A stretch of 64,000 bases of DNA from Liolophura sinensis (taxonomy: Eukaryota > Mollusca > Polyplacophora > Chitonida > Chitonidae), in the NCBI RefSeq assembly GCF_032854445.1, contig NC_088302.1, positions 35,406,191 to 35,470,190 of the forward strand. Reading direction: 5' to 3'. The first letter of the stretch is position 1. The number at the start of each line of letters is the position of its first letter. The position numbers were made by a program, and so were the translations under genes. Shown here one piece after another: positions 37,201-47,132 of this stretch. The notes beneath the pieces were generated by a model. It had not been told where the DNA came from. It worked only from the letters and a program-made list of their open reading frames with translations, and searched no databases.

Positions 37201-40200
37201 CTGGTATCTCTTGAGGTAAGTTATCAACCTCTACTCTACATGTAGGTGTCTGGTATCTCTGAGCTAAATGATCAATCCAGATGTCTGATAGCTCTCAGTC
37301 ATCATTCTCCACTCCAGGTGTCTGGTATCTCTGAGGTAAGTTATCAACATCTACTCTACATGGAAGTGTCTGCTATCTCTGAGGTAAGTTATCAAGCTCC
37401 AGTCCAGGTGTCTGGTATCTCTGAGGTAAGTTATCAACCTCTACTCTACATGGAGGTGTCTGGTATCTCTGAGGTAAGTCATCAGCCTCTACTCCAGGTG
37501 TCTGGTATCTCATAAGGTAGGTGGTCAACCTCAACTCCTGGTGTCTGGTATCTATGAAATATTAAGTCATCATCCTCTACTCAAGGTGTCTGGTATCTCT
37601 GAGATGAAGGATCAGCTTCATCTTCAGGTGTTTCGGTCTTTGAGGTACATGTGTTTGGTATGAATCCACTGATTTATGTTACTACAGCTATAAGGTACTT
37701 CTTTCCATAACTGTAAAATTCACTTAAAAGTAGCTTGGAATCACTGCATTGTATTTCGCAAATGACCAGATATTCTGCATTGTGATTTCAGTACTTCATT
37801 GGAGTGACGCTTCTAGCAGTAGTACCAGAGTTACCGGAAGTGGTCAATGGAATACAGTTTGCTTTACAGAACAATGTGGCATTAGGGTATGTAATTCACA
37901 AATAAGGAGTCTTTTGACTGAAGAATTTTTACATTATTTGTTAAGGCAGTATAAATCCATATGAAACATGATTTAACACTTTGTTTTCTTACATGTATGA
38001 TGTATTTTTTTATGAAAATAGGATGGAACATAATTTTCATATTGCGCGTAACATTTTCTTGGGTATACTTTACATAGTCTGGATAAAAAGTAGCATGTGA
38101 GTTATTCCCCTTGATCTTCATGAGTTTAAGGTTATTTTCCCTTGTTACTGTTAGGTTGGAAATCGGCAGTTCAACAGCGGTCCAGGTCTGCTTGGTCCAG
38201 ATTCCACTGATGGTTCTGGTTGATCTTATTTATGTAAGTAATGGAAAACAACAGTGACAAACAGAACAATACCTTATCAGTCCACACAGAACAATGCCTT
38301 ATCAGTCCACACAGGACAATGCCTTTAGAATATGCATAAAATAAACACCCTGCAAACATGTGAAAAGGTTGAGGAATTACAGTAATCAATATTGTGAGCA
38401 TTCATAAAAACAAAATCCAAGATAAAAGGAATTTATCAGATTTTTTCCCAAATTTAAATTATGAATGAAAAAGATGTTTTTTTCTAGAAGATACTATGCT
38501 ACTGTAAACCCTGAAACCTGTTTTGTGAACTTCTATCAGGTTTGCCATGTTTATAGTTTGTGTCTTAAGAAAAACATATTACATATCAGAAATCAATTCA
38601 GCTTAAGGTAAGATATCCAAATTGTGTACACAGTGATTGGGATAAGGTCATCTCTTTTACACATTCACCAGAGTGAAGTAATGACACAAACATTTTATTC
38701 GTCTTGAACTTTATGCTCACAATAAGCAGACAGTCTGGGATTTTTTCTTAACCATTAATTTTTTTTGTCTTCCAACCCTTTAATATATCTTTATCAATGA
38801 TACTAATTTTTGTACTAGGATATTCCTTTTCTTATATTTTCTCTTTCAGCCTTTTGGTTTCTTGCTGTATTTTAGTGTTATCTTTGGTCTGTGATATTTT
38901 CTCTTTCAGCCTTTTGGTTTCTTGCTGAATTTAAATGTTATCTTTGGTCTGTGATATTTTCTCTTTCAACCTTTTGGTTTCTTGCTGAATTTCAGTGTTA
39001 TATTTGGTCTGTGATATTTTCTCTTTCAGCCTTTTGGTTTCTTGCTGAATTTCAGTGTTATCTTTGGTTTGTGGTATTCTCTGTTTCAGCCTTTTGATTT
39101 CTATCTGGTTTTCAATGATATTCATCTATGGGCTGTGATATTTTCTGTGATTGTGATGAATTACACCTTTCAAGATGGCAAGAGCGACTATTTTCAAGGT
39201 AAGCCTCTTTCTTTGAAAACAACATAGCATGTTTTACTATCTACAATCTGTTTTACTGTCTACAGTCTGTTTTACTGTCTACAGTCCTTGCTTTGTGGGT
39301 TGTTAAGAGGAATTGATTCTTTTTATGTTATTCTTAAATGGTTTATAATAAAACTCTGCCTCACTGCAACTACCAGACCCTTGAGGGATGAGGTTGTGTG
39401 TTTGAATTCTGCTCTCACTGTTTTGGCTGCGGCTTTAAGTCAGGAGGATCGCCCAGCAAAAGTCGGTTCCTGACCACGGTCATGATAGCGAAAACTTCTT
39501 GAGCAAGGCATGAAACACCAATGGCTCAGACAATCAGATTTTCATCATCGTAGGTCTCTGTATACCTTGTGTTGTACTTTTACAGTAGAACAGTGTAGGT
39601 TGGCTGCATACATCACCCTGATGTGCTCGTGTAAAATATTTCATTGTCATCTTCATTTCTTCTAAACTACATTTGTGTGAAATACATCGGTGGTAATGAA
39701 AAGCAGATAATACGCAGTGAAGGGTGAATATCATAACTCTTCTTCGTGTGAGAGGTGAAAATGATATCCCAAAAGATGCGAAGCGTCAAGTGGATTATCA
39801 TTCGCATCTTTCACAAGAATATTCATGAGATATTTCACTTTCACTGTGCAATATTCTATTTAATATTTACATGTTGACAATGTTGTGATTTCTTGTATTG
39901 GAACAGGTTTAAAATGTTGTTTCTAGCTGTAGGCCTTCATGGACATGTGTATATACATATAGCGTTACGTGGAACGTAATGTCTTCTGTAAGAAAACGTT
40001 AAATTTGTTTGAAGTGCAAGAAATGTTAAAATTGGCTGAAGTTGTATTATGATGTCATTGTACTGAGCTCATATTGGAACGTCATAAAACAACATGGTTC
40101 TTTTTTCACTTCATGATGCCGGTGTGTGCAGTAACAAAAGTGATATCTAACTCTAGCCAGTGAGATATCACTTATCAGTGATAGAAGTCCCGACATTTCA

Positions 40201-40337
40201 TCTTTGTATAAATAATAAATGCTCCTGTTTTACCTTTTGCAGGTTGGATACTGGTTGGTATTTACCTGGTGATACTGGCCATGTATTTCTTCACTCCTGT
40301 ACCACCAGAAGCCAGGTGCTCTGCTACCCCAGACTAG
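23201..40337 (+). CDS. CAX-family Ca2+(cation)/H+ exchanger, copy B, complete (20 coding exons, 777 aa)
   Basis: A membrane exchanger of the CAX family, expected to move Ca2+ or another cation into acidic organelles against protons. Exons: 23201-23524, 23890-23998, 25776-25892, 26515-26576, 27153-27329, 27954-28067, 28612-28692, 29138-29240, 31378-31454, 32237-32301, 33313-33464, 33758-33789, 34337-34436, 34847-34983, 35471-35639, 36282-36418, 37792-37886, 38155-38233, 39090-39198, 40243-40337. All are GT-AG, phases agree, and the total is 778 codons with TAG. Residues 1-150 are a polar cytosolic N-terminus, and exon 3 holds the first membrane helix. Exon 11 carries the first alpha-repeat (NATFGSAVE, Glu near residue 432). 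Exons 13-14 carry the GLKYRTQRFN, AGVSASLLF and FAPTIFSK signature. Exon 17 carries the second repeat (VPELPEVVNG, Glu near 668), and exon 18 LEIGSS. The long N-terminus recalls fungal Vnx1-type members; ion specificity cannot be read from sequence. The start ATG is one base after an acceptor, with G at +4. Five of its exon boundaries are tandemly repeated. Confidence 0.93.
24438..24472 (+). repeat. (TA)n microsatellite in intron 2
   Basis: A pure TA dinucleotide run in the intron between exons 23890-23998 and 25776-25892. Confidence 0.95.
24770..25400 (+). repeat. About three diverged copies of the ~175 bp intronic repeat family, intron 2
   Basis: It starts with tagctcacctgtacaaagta and a short lead, then has units with aaaaagtactacagg, cagggtttgaacacatgtag, agcacaataacacaag, gttgatttgg and gaattcctgact. 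The intron 8 array (29290-30440) has the same lead (agctcgcctgtaaaaagtat) followed by the same unit, so both introns received one element type, and that in intron 8 expanded more. Confidence 0.8.
25886..26240 (+). repeat. Higher-order tandem repeat starting at the exon 3 donor
   Basis: The array begins in the last codons of exon 3 (tttatg|GTAAGT). Three subunits of 45, 48 and 48 bp form a 141 bp higher-order unit, repeated about 2.5 times. Subunits share agcacaggctgatgaatatt and attgtgggaaagc. The first subunit of each 141 bp unit keeps a perfect donor (GT at 25893, 26034, 26175); in the other two it is altered (tatgtgggaag). The exon frame stays open across the whole array, to about 26248. 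Confidence 0.95.
26585..26853 (-). mobile_element. Common SINE, full-length, inserted at the exon 4 donor
   Basis: A full-length reverse-oriented copy from tail (gatttatttgactggtgtt) to head (ctaaccaactgagc, then atggaggcctct). It is flanked by the 10 bp direct repeat aggtaagttg at 26575-26584 and 26854-26863. This target-site duplication spans the exon 4 splice donor (exon end 26576, GT 26577-26578), so a second donor-like copy now lies on the far side of the SINE. Confidence 0.93.
28206..28358 (-). mobile_element. Common SINE, 5'-truncated with internal deletion, intron 6
   Basis: A reverse-oriented copy with a very long poly-T (its poly-A tail) at about 28206-28251, then gattggtgttttacgccg through accttcccacttacggcc. 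It is flanked by the 11 bp duplication ggcatcttctt at 28195-28205 and 28359-28369. It lacks the block with gggcagagcccg present in other copies; the join is between short ggaaac repeats. Confidence 0.93.
29290..30440 (+). repeat. ~175 bp tandem array, intron 8
   Basis: After a lead at 29290-29370, about six units of roughly 170-180 bp follow, with landmarks tctcaaaaagtactgcatg, attgagctcagggtt, cacatgtagagcacaataac, ggatattccatcgttgattt and gaattcctgact. The middle units are nearly identical; the last is diverged and continues loosely to about 30590. The minus-strand ORFs here are repeats of this unit and not genes. Confidence 0.93.
30600..31377 (+). other. Rest of intron 8, nothing recognised
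   Basis: AT-rich intron sequence with a poly-T run at about 30641-30659 and no recognised element before the acceptor at 31376-31377. Confidence 0.55.
31715..31969 (+). mobile_element. Common SINE, reference intact copy, intron 9
   Basis: A near-complete plus copy. The tRNA-like head has box A (tggctcagtcgg) and the palindromic gcgcgctagcgcg; the body follows, and the 3' end gagtacggcgtaaaacaccaa is followed by a caaa-rich tail. It is flanked by the 13 bp target-site duplication tcaataataggaa at 31702-31714 and 31970-31982. In this copy the box B region is shortened (gtgagctcatgctgg) compared with copies reading gagttcaagtcc. Confidence 0.95.
32650..33312 (+). repeat. 94 bp tandem copies of the exon 11 acceptor and exon start
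   Basis: Seven copies precede the real exon 11 (starts 32657, 32749, 32843, 32937, 33031, 33125, 33219; real exon 33313). Each has ttggccattag, then tatagcagctcagagc, then gccacatttggatcagctgt, matching the first ~63 bases of the exon. The copies diverge from the exon just where it reads GTGGAG, so all lack the codon for the transport Glu. Read in the exon frame, each copy ends in TAG. The first copy is the most mutated. Confidence 0.95.
33313..33464 (+). other. CAX copy B exon 11: first alpha-repeat
   Basis: This exon encodes CIAAQSVLAVGAIMNATFGS followed by AVEVILYIIF. The NATFGSAVE motif is the first conserved CAX alpha-repeat; its Glu (near residue 432) is expected to bind the transported cation in the membrane centre. 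It is preceded by seven decayed copies of its own 5' half. Confidence 0.9.
33880..33961 (+). mobile_element. SINE 3' end of another family
   Basis: The stretch gattacttcgtcgtccta, then attgttaagtacgacattaa, then accccaagcactcactcact looks like the 3' end of a SINE with a CACT-repeat tail. Only the end is recognisable. Confidence 0.5.
36393..37640 (+). repeat. Large tandem array of the exon 16 donor
   Basis: It starts inside exon 16 at ctactccaggtgtctgg and repeats [gtgtctggtatctctgag + GTAAGT + tatcaacctctactctacatgga or a shorter linker] about twenty times over 1.2 kb, degenerating toward the 3' end. The first downstream donors, at 36467, 36509, 36557 and 36605, are 48, 90, 138 and 186 bp after the real donor at 36419, all multiples of three. 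The exon frame stays open to about 36688, encoding repeats such as VSGISEVSYQPLLYME. Confidence 0.95.
37792..37886 (+). other. CAX copy B exon 17: second alpha-repeat
   Basis: This exon encodes YFIGVTLLAVVPELPEVVNG followed by IQFALQNNVALG. It is the second conserved CAX alpha-repeat, with the partner Glu near residue 668. Copy A has the same exon at 1820-1914 with VPDLPE, a conservative change one helix turn from the key Glu. Confidence 0.9.
38234..38831 (+). other. Intron 18, nothing recognised before the acceptor array
   Basis: AT-rich intron between exon 18 and the acceptor array. A short direct repeat (gaacaatgccttatcagtcc) occurs near 38261-38320. No other element was recognised. Confidence 0.5.
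38832..39089 (+). repeat. 60 bp tandem copies of the exon 19 acceptor and exon start
   Basis: Four units of exactly 60 bp (exon-like starts 38850, 38910, 38970, 39030) precede the real exon at 39090. Each reads tgatattttctctttcag, then ccttttggtttcttgctg, then gttatctttggtctg. The third has lost its AG (ttcaac). Read in the exon frame each copy ends in TGA after 14 codons. Part of the unit's acceptor tract resembles the exon's own later sequence (gctgtgatattttctgtg). Confidence 0.93.
39360..39525 (+). mobile_element. Old tRNA-derived SINE-like element, intron 19
   Basis: A box B-like gtgtgtttgaattct is followed by ggctgcggctttaagtcagg and a 3' part (cttcttgagcaaggcatgaa, then acaccaat) resembling SINE tails. 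It is similar to 6860-7010. Confidence 0.5.
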
Positions 40338-40358
40338 CCCTCAGATCAACGCATTTGG

Positions 40359-40364
40359 AATAAA
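40359..40364 (+). terminator. Possible polyadenylation signal of CAX copy B
   Basis: AATAAA lies 22 bases after the stop codon. It would give a very short 3' UTR, so a later signal may be used instead. Confidence 0.4.
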
Positions 40365-43002
40365 GTGCTGACTGAAAGTGAAAGTCACCTTGTACCTCAA
40401 TGCTATGTCTTTCATAGTGCGTCCAGGAGGGAACATGAAGTTTATTTCGGCTTATTTTATATGAGAACAAAACTTTCTAAGGTGGCGTTGTTCAAATTTT
40501 AATGCAGTGCTCACATTTGAGTGTAGTTCAAATGCCATTTTGGTGAAATCTTACGTTTTACGAAAGCTACCAGAAATTCTTTTATGCGCTTATAACTGCC
40601 AGAAGAAGTGGGGATTACATCATAAATGATTTTGATAGCTAAAGACCTGTTAACAGACAAGGTTATGCTTGCAGTTACAATGTGGGTGGCAAGACAGGGA
40701 CATGAGCCTGCTTGTACGAAGCCTTGTTAATGTTACAAGCATGGCTACCAGCGATGTAGGCATTACGTTGCCATGGCTGTTAGATGCCCGTAAGGTTAAG
40801 TGGGTTTCATACAAGTGGGCCACCTACATGTATATGTGATCACCTGTTTACCTCAGCTTTATAGTGTTATGGGGAAGTATGAATCGTTTTTACATGATTA
40901 AATGTGATTTTACTTCTCCAGTACATGAAGGTGAAAATACTCAGCAAATTTTTTGTGCGTTTCAAGTATTAGTATTTAAACAAATGTAGAAGTACTCGTA
41001 TATGTGTTGGAAGTGTTACAATTGCTATTAGTGTGCACAAAAAATGAGCTACTTGTATATGATTTATATGTTTAAATTACTTTACATATAAATGCTTGAC
41101 TTAATTCTTTTTTTAGATAGAATTAGTTTCAGAACTAAGTTTGTCCCAAAAAAAAGGGGGGTGGTGGGGGGGGGGGGGATTGCAAATTGTATTTATAAAT
41201 TATTACTTTTTGTGCTGAACCTTATATTTTCTGTTAGAATGTTCTACTTTCCAAACAAACCTCAAACCAATATTGTAAGATCAATGAAACGCCGAAAATG
41301 ATTTAAACTCAGAAACTTAGACACGGACAAAATTTGAAGGCAAATGCAGTAAGTCTTTGACGGTAAATGTGAACTAATGTAATTATATTAAATCATGGGC
41401 CTGTGGGTCATGAGAGATTGAGAGGTGACCAAACTAGTGCTCATTCCTGGTGAGGAGTTCATTATGGTAATTATCATGCAATATGACACTTTTTTTTTTC
41501 TTCCTGAACCTATGATTTTACATATAAAACAGTCATTGGTTTATTTCTCCATTGTGATTTGGGTGATTGGACAGTTACGTGCAAGAAGTTGACATGAAAC
41601 GTGTACATCAGTTCATATCACACAAGCACAACCTTGTTTGCAAGCTGTAATACAACATGATTTCTATGGTGTTCTATTTCCCCTGTTAATTGCCTTGACC
41701 TATATATGTCAGATAACCAGGGCCCTATTTCACATGTACGATAATCCGACATACAGGGCAATGGTACCGTAATAGTGACGTACAAAATATCATCCGATAA
41801 ATGTACGGTAAAAAAAATATCATATGCTGCTTTGTAAAACTGGGCCCTGATGTATACAGAATGTCCAGAATACTTGTTAGCGACATATCAGTTTTTATAA
41901 GGATGTATTTTCTAGTTGAAAATATACTTGTTAGAATTGGGTATTACTTGATCTGGTTATGTGGTCCAGTAATTCTACATAGTACATATTGAACATATAT
42001 GCGCTTTGCCTCTTCTTTAATACATTTAGTACATTACAGGTACAATTTTCTGCTGTTTTTTTGTAATGCACGAAACAGAGACTTCAGGATGTGATGTAGC
42101 TATCCCTTTGAAAACTGACATAGTTATGTGAAAGCAAAAAATGGTATGGAAAGTTCTGTATAAAAATTTGCAACAGTATTATATGTATATTCATACACTG
42201 TGTCGCTCTGCCACAAGTAGAGCTCAGGTAAAGTATGTTTGATTAACATACATGCCATGTGGATTTGTTGCGAGACCACTCTTATCAGTGTCTCAGTCCA
42301 TTCCCCAATTGTATTACTATCACAAACTGTGCACCTCTGAATTATACCTCTGTTGAATGGATTTCTTAAACGAACAAACAGCTAAAAGGGCATTACAGGT
42401 ATATTTGATCGTGATAACAGTATTGTTTCATTAGGCAACAGTTACATTTGATGACTAAAAAATGCATATCTACTTTAATGCATAACATTTATTTCAAAAT
42501 ATCAAATTTCTAATATTATTTGGGTTTGTAGAGGTTCTGCTGTCATTAGCTTCAGTTTTACCGGCCAGTAGTTCTAATTTTAACCACAAAGTCCAAATTT
42601 TATGAGTGAGATGGGAAAGCCAGAACAAATGAAAATCATTTTTTGTATGTGAATGACGAGAAAGTTTGTTTTGTATGTACATAAACATATATTCTGGTAT
42701 ATGTTGTTTTGGTCCAGTCTTAGTGACGCATATGTATAGAAATAAGCAATTGGGTTATGATGTAGTATTATTATGTGTATAAATGTAAGGTTAAAATTGC
42801 TGATTATGGTATTAAGCATGACCACAACTTCGTTTAAAGGACAAGACAGCGCCTGGCTAAAACTTATTTCAGTCGAAAGCAGGATAGTCAAGTTTTCTTA
42901 AAAAATATCATACTTTATTATTTCAATGGGATTTCATCGAATAACATGTAGAACAAGACAATACTGCACAAATGCCGTAAGACGAGTCGTAAGTTGGAGT
43001 TA
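40365..43002. other. Intergenic, 3' flank of CAX copy B
   Basis: No supported gene. A short G-rich run is at about 41157-41179. The short ORFs are unconvincing. Confidence 0.55.
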
Positions 43003-43678
43003 AGAATCCCCTGAATGATGATAAAATGCTTGTGAGATATCTGAGGCGTTCAGTGGACATACTCGTAAACTGTATAAATGATATAGTGGGTCTACTGTAT
43101 GAACAGTTCAAGCAGTGGAAGAAATATCCTTCCAGTATATCCAGTTTCCGCGAATGCTATTTTTCAGTTGGGCCTCCATGGTCGAAGACCACAACTTTAA
43201 TCTATCATAGGCTATTGCTTAGGCTATTATACGGGAAGTACCTTGGGCGTTAGAGAGCTAGAGTCAACGTGACATCACTTTGCTGTCGACAATGGAGACT
43301 CGCTAAAGCTGTGACCCGACAAGTTTCTCTAAACTTTTACTGGGTTTTAAAAAATATTTAAAAAAAAAGAAAAATATTTAATGCCGGTGGTTTAAGATAC
43401 AGTCTTACAGTCTGGAATGAGTCTTTCAGTGGACGTAAACATTAGTCAGGTGCTGTCTTTCACTTTAACATAAAAATAAACTGAAAGGAAAACAAATTAT
43501 GCGAAATATAAAAGACTCCAGCAGAACAAACAATCTATAAATCTCTAACAAAACACTATACATCACCTAAAAGATGTCTTTGCTCTTTTCAGATTTGATT
43601 TTAAGTATTTAATGCATTTTTTAAGAATCCTCTGAATGGTGATAAAATGCTTGTGAAAAGACGGAGGCGTCCATTTTC
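43003..43678 (+). repeat. Direct repeat pair of about 55 bp, 618 bp apart
   Basis: 43003-43058 (aagaatcccctgaatgatga, then taaaatgcttgtgaga, then gaggcgttca) matches 43621-43678 (aagaatcctctgaatggtga, then taaaatgcttgtgaaa, then gaggcgtcca). It may be two partial copies of an unidentified element. Confidence 0.6.
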
Positions 43679-43882
43679 CCACATTGGTCATGCCATAATT
43701 GGTACACGCCAATTATGTGTGTGTGGCCCAATTTACGTAGGCGGAAGTTGAGTTCATTGGCTGCCTCTACTCATGATCAGGATATAACAATGGTCACTTG
43801 CTACAGCAAGTTTGATTTGAGGGACTTAAGCCTGTTTATTTGTAGACGAAAAAATTTTTGAATACACATTTCAAAAGAGCAA

Positions 43883-43885
<3 letters not shown>

Positions 43886-43929
<44 letters not shown>
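43886..43929 (+). repeat. (CT)n(TA)n compound microsatellite
   Basis: A CT run followed directly by a TA run. Confidence 0.95.
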
Positions 43930-44589
43930 GCAGACTAAACGTAATTTATATTAGAATGCACTTTTCGTTTCATTCGCTTTACAAACAAGTACTGTCACAG
44001 AGAAAAAAGAAGACATTGTATTGATTGTAACCTAATTATTACAGGTGGGCATTGTCTTATGCAGTATTTCAGACAGGATTATATAGTAATTATGTGTTAT
44101 GCATAAGTAGTTTTGCATATGATGTTAATGTGAAGCAACTTCATTAAAGTCCAGACTGTACCATTTGGGAACATGACAATTTTAGTCAGCGATGCATTGC
44201 GGTGGTGCAGGTATATATTGTTATATACATGTGTATTTTCCATATTGTCCAATTCGTAAAAAATATAGTATATGAATATTAAACTGTTATATCAAGTCGT
44301 GAAAATAATTGTCTTAAAAATTACTGTCCTTATGGCGTGGCTTGTGACGGGATGTTTATTGTGTTATGTGTATGGTTAAAACCATGTTGTATTTAAATAG
44401 ATGCTATTTGTTAAAGTCCAGCTCGATCTCTCCACTGTTTATAAGAGATCAGCAGATAATTGTAGTAAATATAACCACGAGTAATTTGATCGTTACAATG
44501 GGAACAAAACGTTTTATACAACCAGTGTTTTTGAATAAATTGCTATGTAAATGGTAAAACTTTGGGTGGCGTCATTTGCATTTGATTTT

Positions 44590-44740
44590 TTTATAGGATT
44601 GCTATTCTCGAAATTTACAATGATTTGACGGCTGTCAGGTTGGTGGAAGGAGGAAACCCGACAAAGCCTGTGGAGAAACCGCTGGCTCGTACGCTTTACT
44701 AGAGAATATTTTCACTCATACAATGACGTTTCTATTTGGA
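44590..44740 (-). mobile_element. Decayed SINE-like fragment
   Basis: ggttggtggaaggaggaaac, then ccgacaaagcctgtggagaa, then gagaatattttcactcatac resemble SINE body and tail blocks in rearranged order. Weakly supported. Confidence 0.3.
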
Positions 44741-44929
44741 ATTGAAGAAAGACACCAGACGAATTAAAGATCTTATATCTGATCATATAGAACCAATTAA
44801 ACGCGGCCACTTGTTTACAGTCACAGGGTTTAGCTGGAGTGTTGATTTTGATGTTCTAAAATCAACATACTGATCACCAATAAACTGCAAGTAACATCAC
44901 TGCATTCCTTTTTTACCTAAATCTGCTTT

Positions 44930-45085
44930 AGCCATTGTACTTGAAGGCATGTAATGTGCATTTATTTACGCTCTTACATGAACAGTTAGGATAAAATTCG
45001 AACTGAGGTAAACTGACAAAGAGACCGTATTTCATCGGTGGCCTGTGACCATTGATAAACCATCACACTGTCTGTGTTTCCTCTT
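44930..45085 (+). repeat. Dispersed repeat, related to 14730-14890
   Basis: It contains gaacagttaggataaaattc, then ctgacaaagagaccgtattt, then catcacactgtctgtg, matching the 14730-14890 element with many differences. Confidence 0.45.
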
Positions 45086-45326
45086 TATAAGTCTTGAATA
45101 CTGATGATCTGCTATCTATACACGTGGTAAATGATTTGTTATTGATTAAATTAACGCGCCTAAAACATTCTTTTGCGTCTTCACTTATTCCCCTTAACAA
45201 AACTCCATCAAAGTTTCATACTTTTTACATTTCCTGTTTGGTTAGTGGTTTCTGTTAAACATTGCTTTGGTAAATGATCTTGCGGTTATCAAGCTGGAAT
45301 CTCCATTATAGTTGACTGGTATAGGC

Positions 45327-45331
<5 letters not shown>

Positions 45332-45379
<48 letters not shown>
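45332..45379 (+). repeat. (AT)n microsatellite
   Basis: A pure AT run. The sequence gacgctctggtytac occurs on its right side twice (near 45380 and 45402). Confidence 0.95.
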
Positions 45380-45380
<1 letters not shown>

Positions 45381-46985
45381 GCTCTGGTCTACATGTATAC
45401 GACGCTCTGGTTTACTTTACGGTATTCTTGCATCTCCAATAAGGGTAACATTTCACACATACTGAAATATTGCCTAAATTAACGTCGTTTACATATGTTT
45501 TAACGAAACACTGAACAGCTGGTCAAGGTAAAGGCCAGGAACACTTCCTATAGTACCGTACTTTGATTTCAACAGAAAAACTGCGTCGAAGTATATAAGT
45601 CTTAACTTATGTGAGTGAGTTCAATGTCCAGCTCAGACTGATATTACTATATATACAAACAAGAGGAGAAGAAAAACAAAAGAAAACTCTCAACAAAATG
45701 TCGACCCAGAATGGGACGGCTATATTTCCTTCCACAAAAATGCTGAACCGAGTCATCAACCCGAAGGCAGACGATATCTGATAATATGCCAGTTTGTGTA
45801 TATATGAAAAAAGACCCAGTCTCGATATACCGGCACAGAGCCGTCCGGATCTTCAGCTATATATATCTAGCAAAGGGCGACAGCCTGCGATTATTGGCTG
45901 ATATTTAGACCAATATACGAATGTGTCGGCAAAGTATGATTAACATGTTTAATAACCATGTAATAGTGCTGACAACTTACTATTTATGGTAAAACAGAAA
46001 CCACAATAGATAATGATGGAGCTGCATGATGATGTAATCTTTCAATGTCACAACACAGATATCGTTATTGTTCATCACATGTTCAATAAATATAGGCACT
46101 ATACCACACCAATGAGGAAGTTAAGGGCTGACAATAATAGTTTGTCCTACCCAACTGATGTCAACAAGATACGGAAGTTGAGTTGAGTTAAATGTACTTG
46201 AATCACTTCAACGGGATTTGGTGGTAGAGCACATGCTACAGTGACCAAACAACTAAATAAGACCTTATACATCATATGTACAGGTAACGTTAAGGAAAAT
46301 TCGCCTATAATGTTAAATACAGGCCATGCAACACACTCTACAACTTGTGCTAGAACTATTAAAATTATCTATATATTTCTTTTTTACTGTATTAAGTTCA
46401 CGGTTTAGGCATGTCAGGCACATTTTAACGATGCGATCGAAGACGGCTAAGTTCAAAACTACAATAGGCACAAGTTCTTATTACAGAAGTCATACAGAAG
46501 TTGACAGAATAGCATCACAAAGTTTCTTTATGGATAACAACTTGTAACTTGATAACGATGTTAGACAGTCACTTATCATGTACCATACACAAAGTACTGA
46601 AGGTATGTGTGCTTTGGGATCTTTCTGGCAAGATGTATAGGAAAGAGCGAACTCGTCTTAACTCGGTCACCATTCAATAAGTTGTCCACAGCTATATATG
46701 ATTACTCTTTGATCTTTCGTGTAACATTTCACGCTTTAAAACACTTGATGAATGTATAGTGAGGAAAACGATGTGTTTGTTGGTGCAAGCAATGGCCTGA
46801 GGATTCTCACAATTACAAGCATTTCGTCACTAAAATAACTAATTACACAGAATTAAGCATAGCTGTTCCCATTTAACTTATGTTCATTCCACAATTAACC
46901 CTCTTTCCTAAATACCATATAGAGACAATGTAAAATCGCAAAATGTACTTGTAGCTATATAGTCCATTTCCTTCAGAGAGTCGCC
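45380..46985. other. Intergenic, nothing recognised
   Basis: AT-rich sequence without a supported exon, RNA gene or element copy. Confidence 0.5.
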
Positions 46986-46993
46986 TATATTCA

Positions 46994-47125
46994 GCTGGGT
47001 GGTCGTGGGTTTCCCCCTGGCTCTTCCCGGTTTCCACCCACCATAATGCTGGCCGCCGTCGTATAAGTGAAATATTCTTGAGTACGGCGTAAAACACCAA
47101 TAAGAAAAAAAAAATAAAAAAAAAA
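46994..47125 (+). mobile_element. Common SINE, 5'-truncated
   Basis: It starts within the body (gctgggtggtcgtgggtttc), has a well-conserved 3' end (tgctggccgccgtcgtataa, then gagtacggcgtaaaacacca) and an A-rich tail. It is flanked by a 7 bp duplication atattca at 46987-46993 and 47126-47132, so it was truncated on insertion. Confidence 0.88.
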
Positions 47126-47132
47126 ATATTCA

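Noticed and set aside
38891-39097. 68-residue ORF of repeated hydrophobic units
   Set aside because: It is the 60 bp acceptor array read in a frame different from the real exon 19; in the correct frame each unit has a stop.
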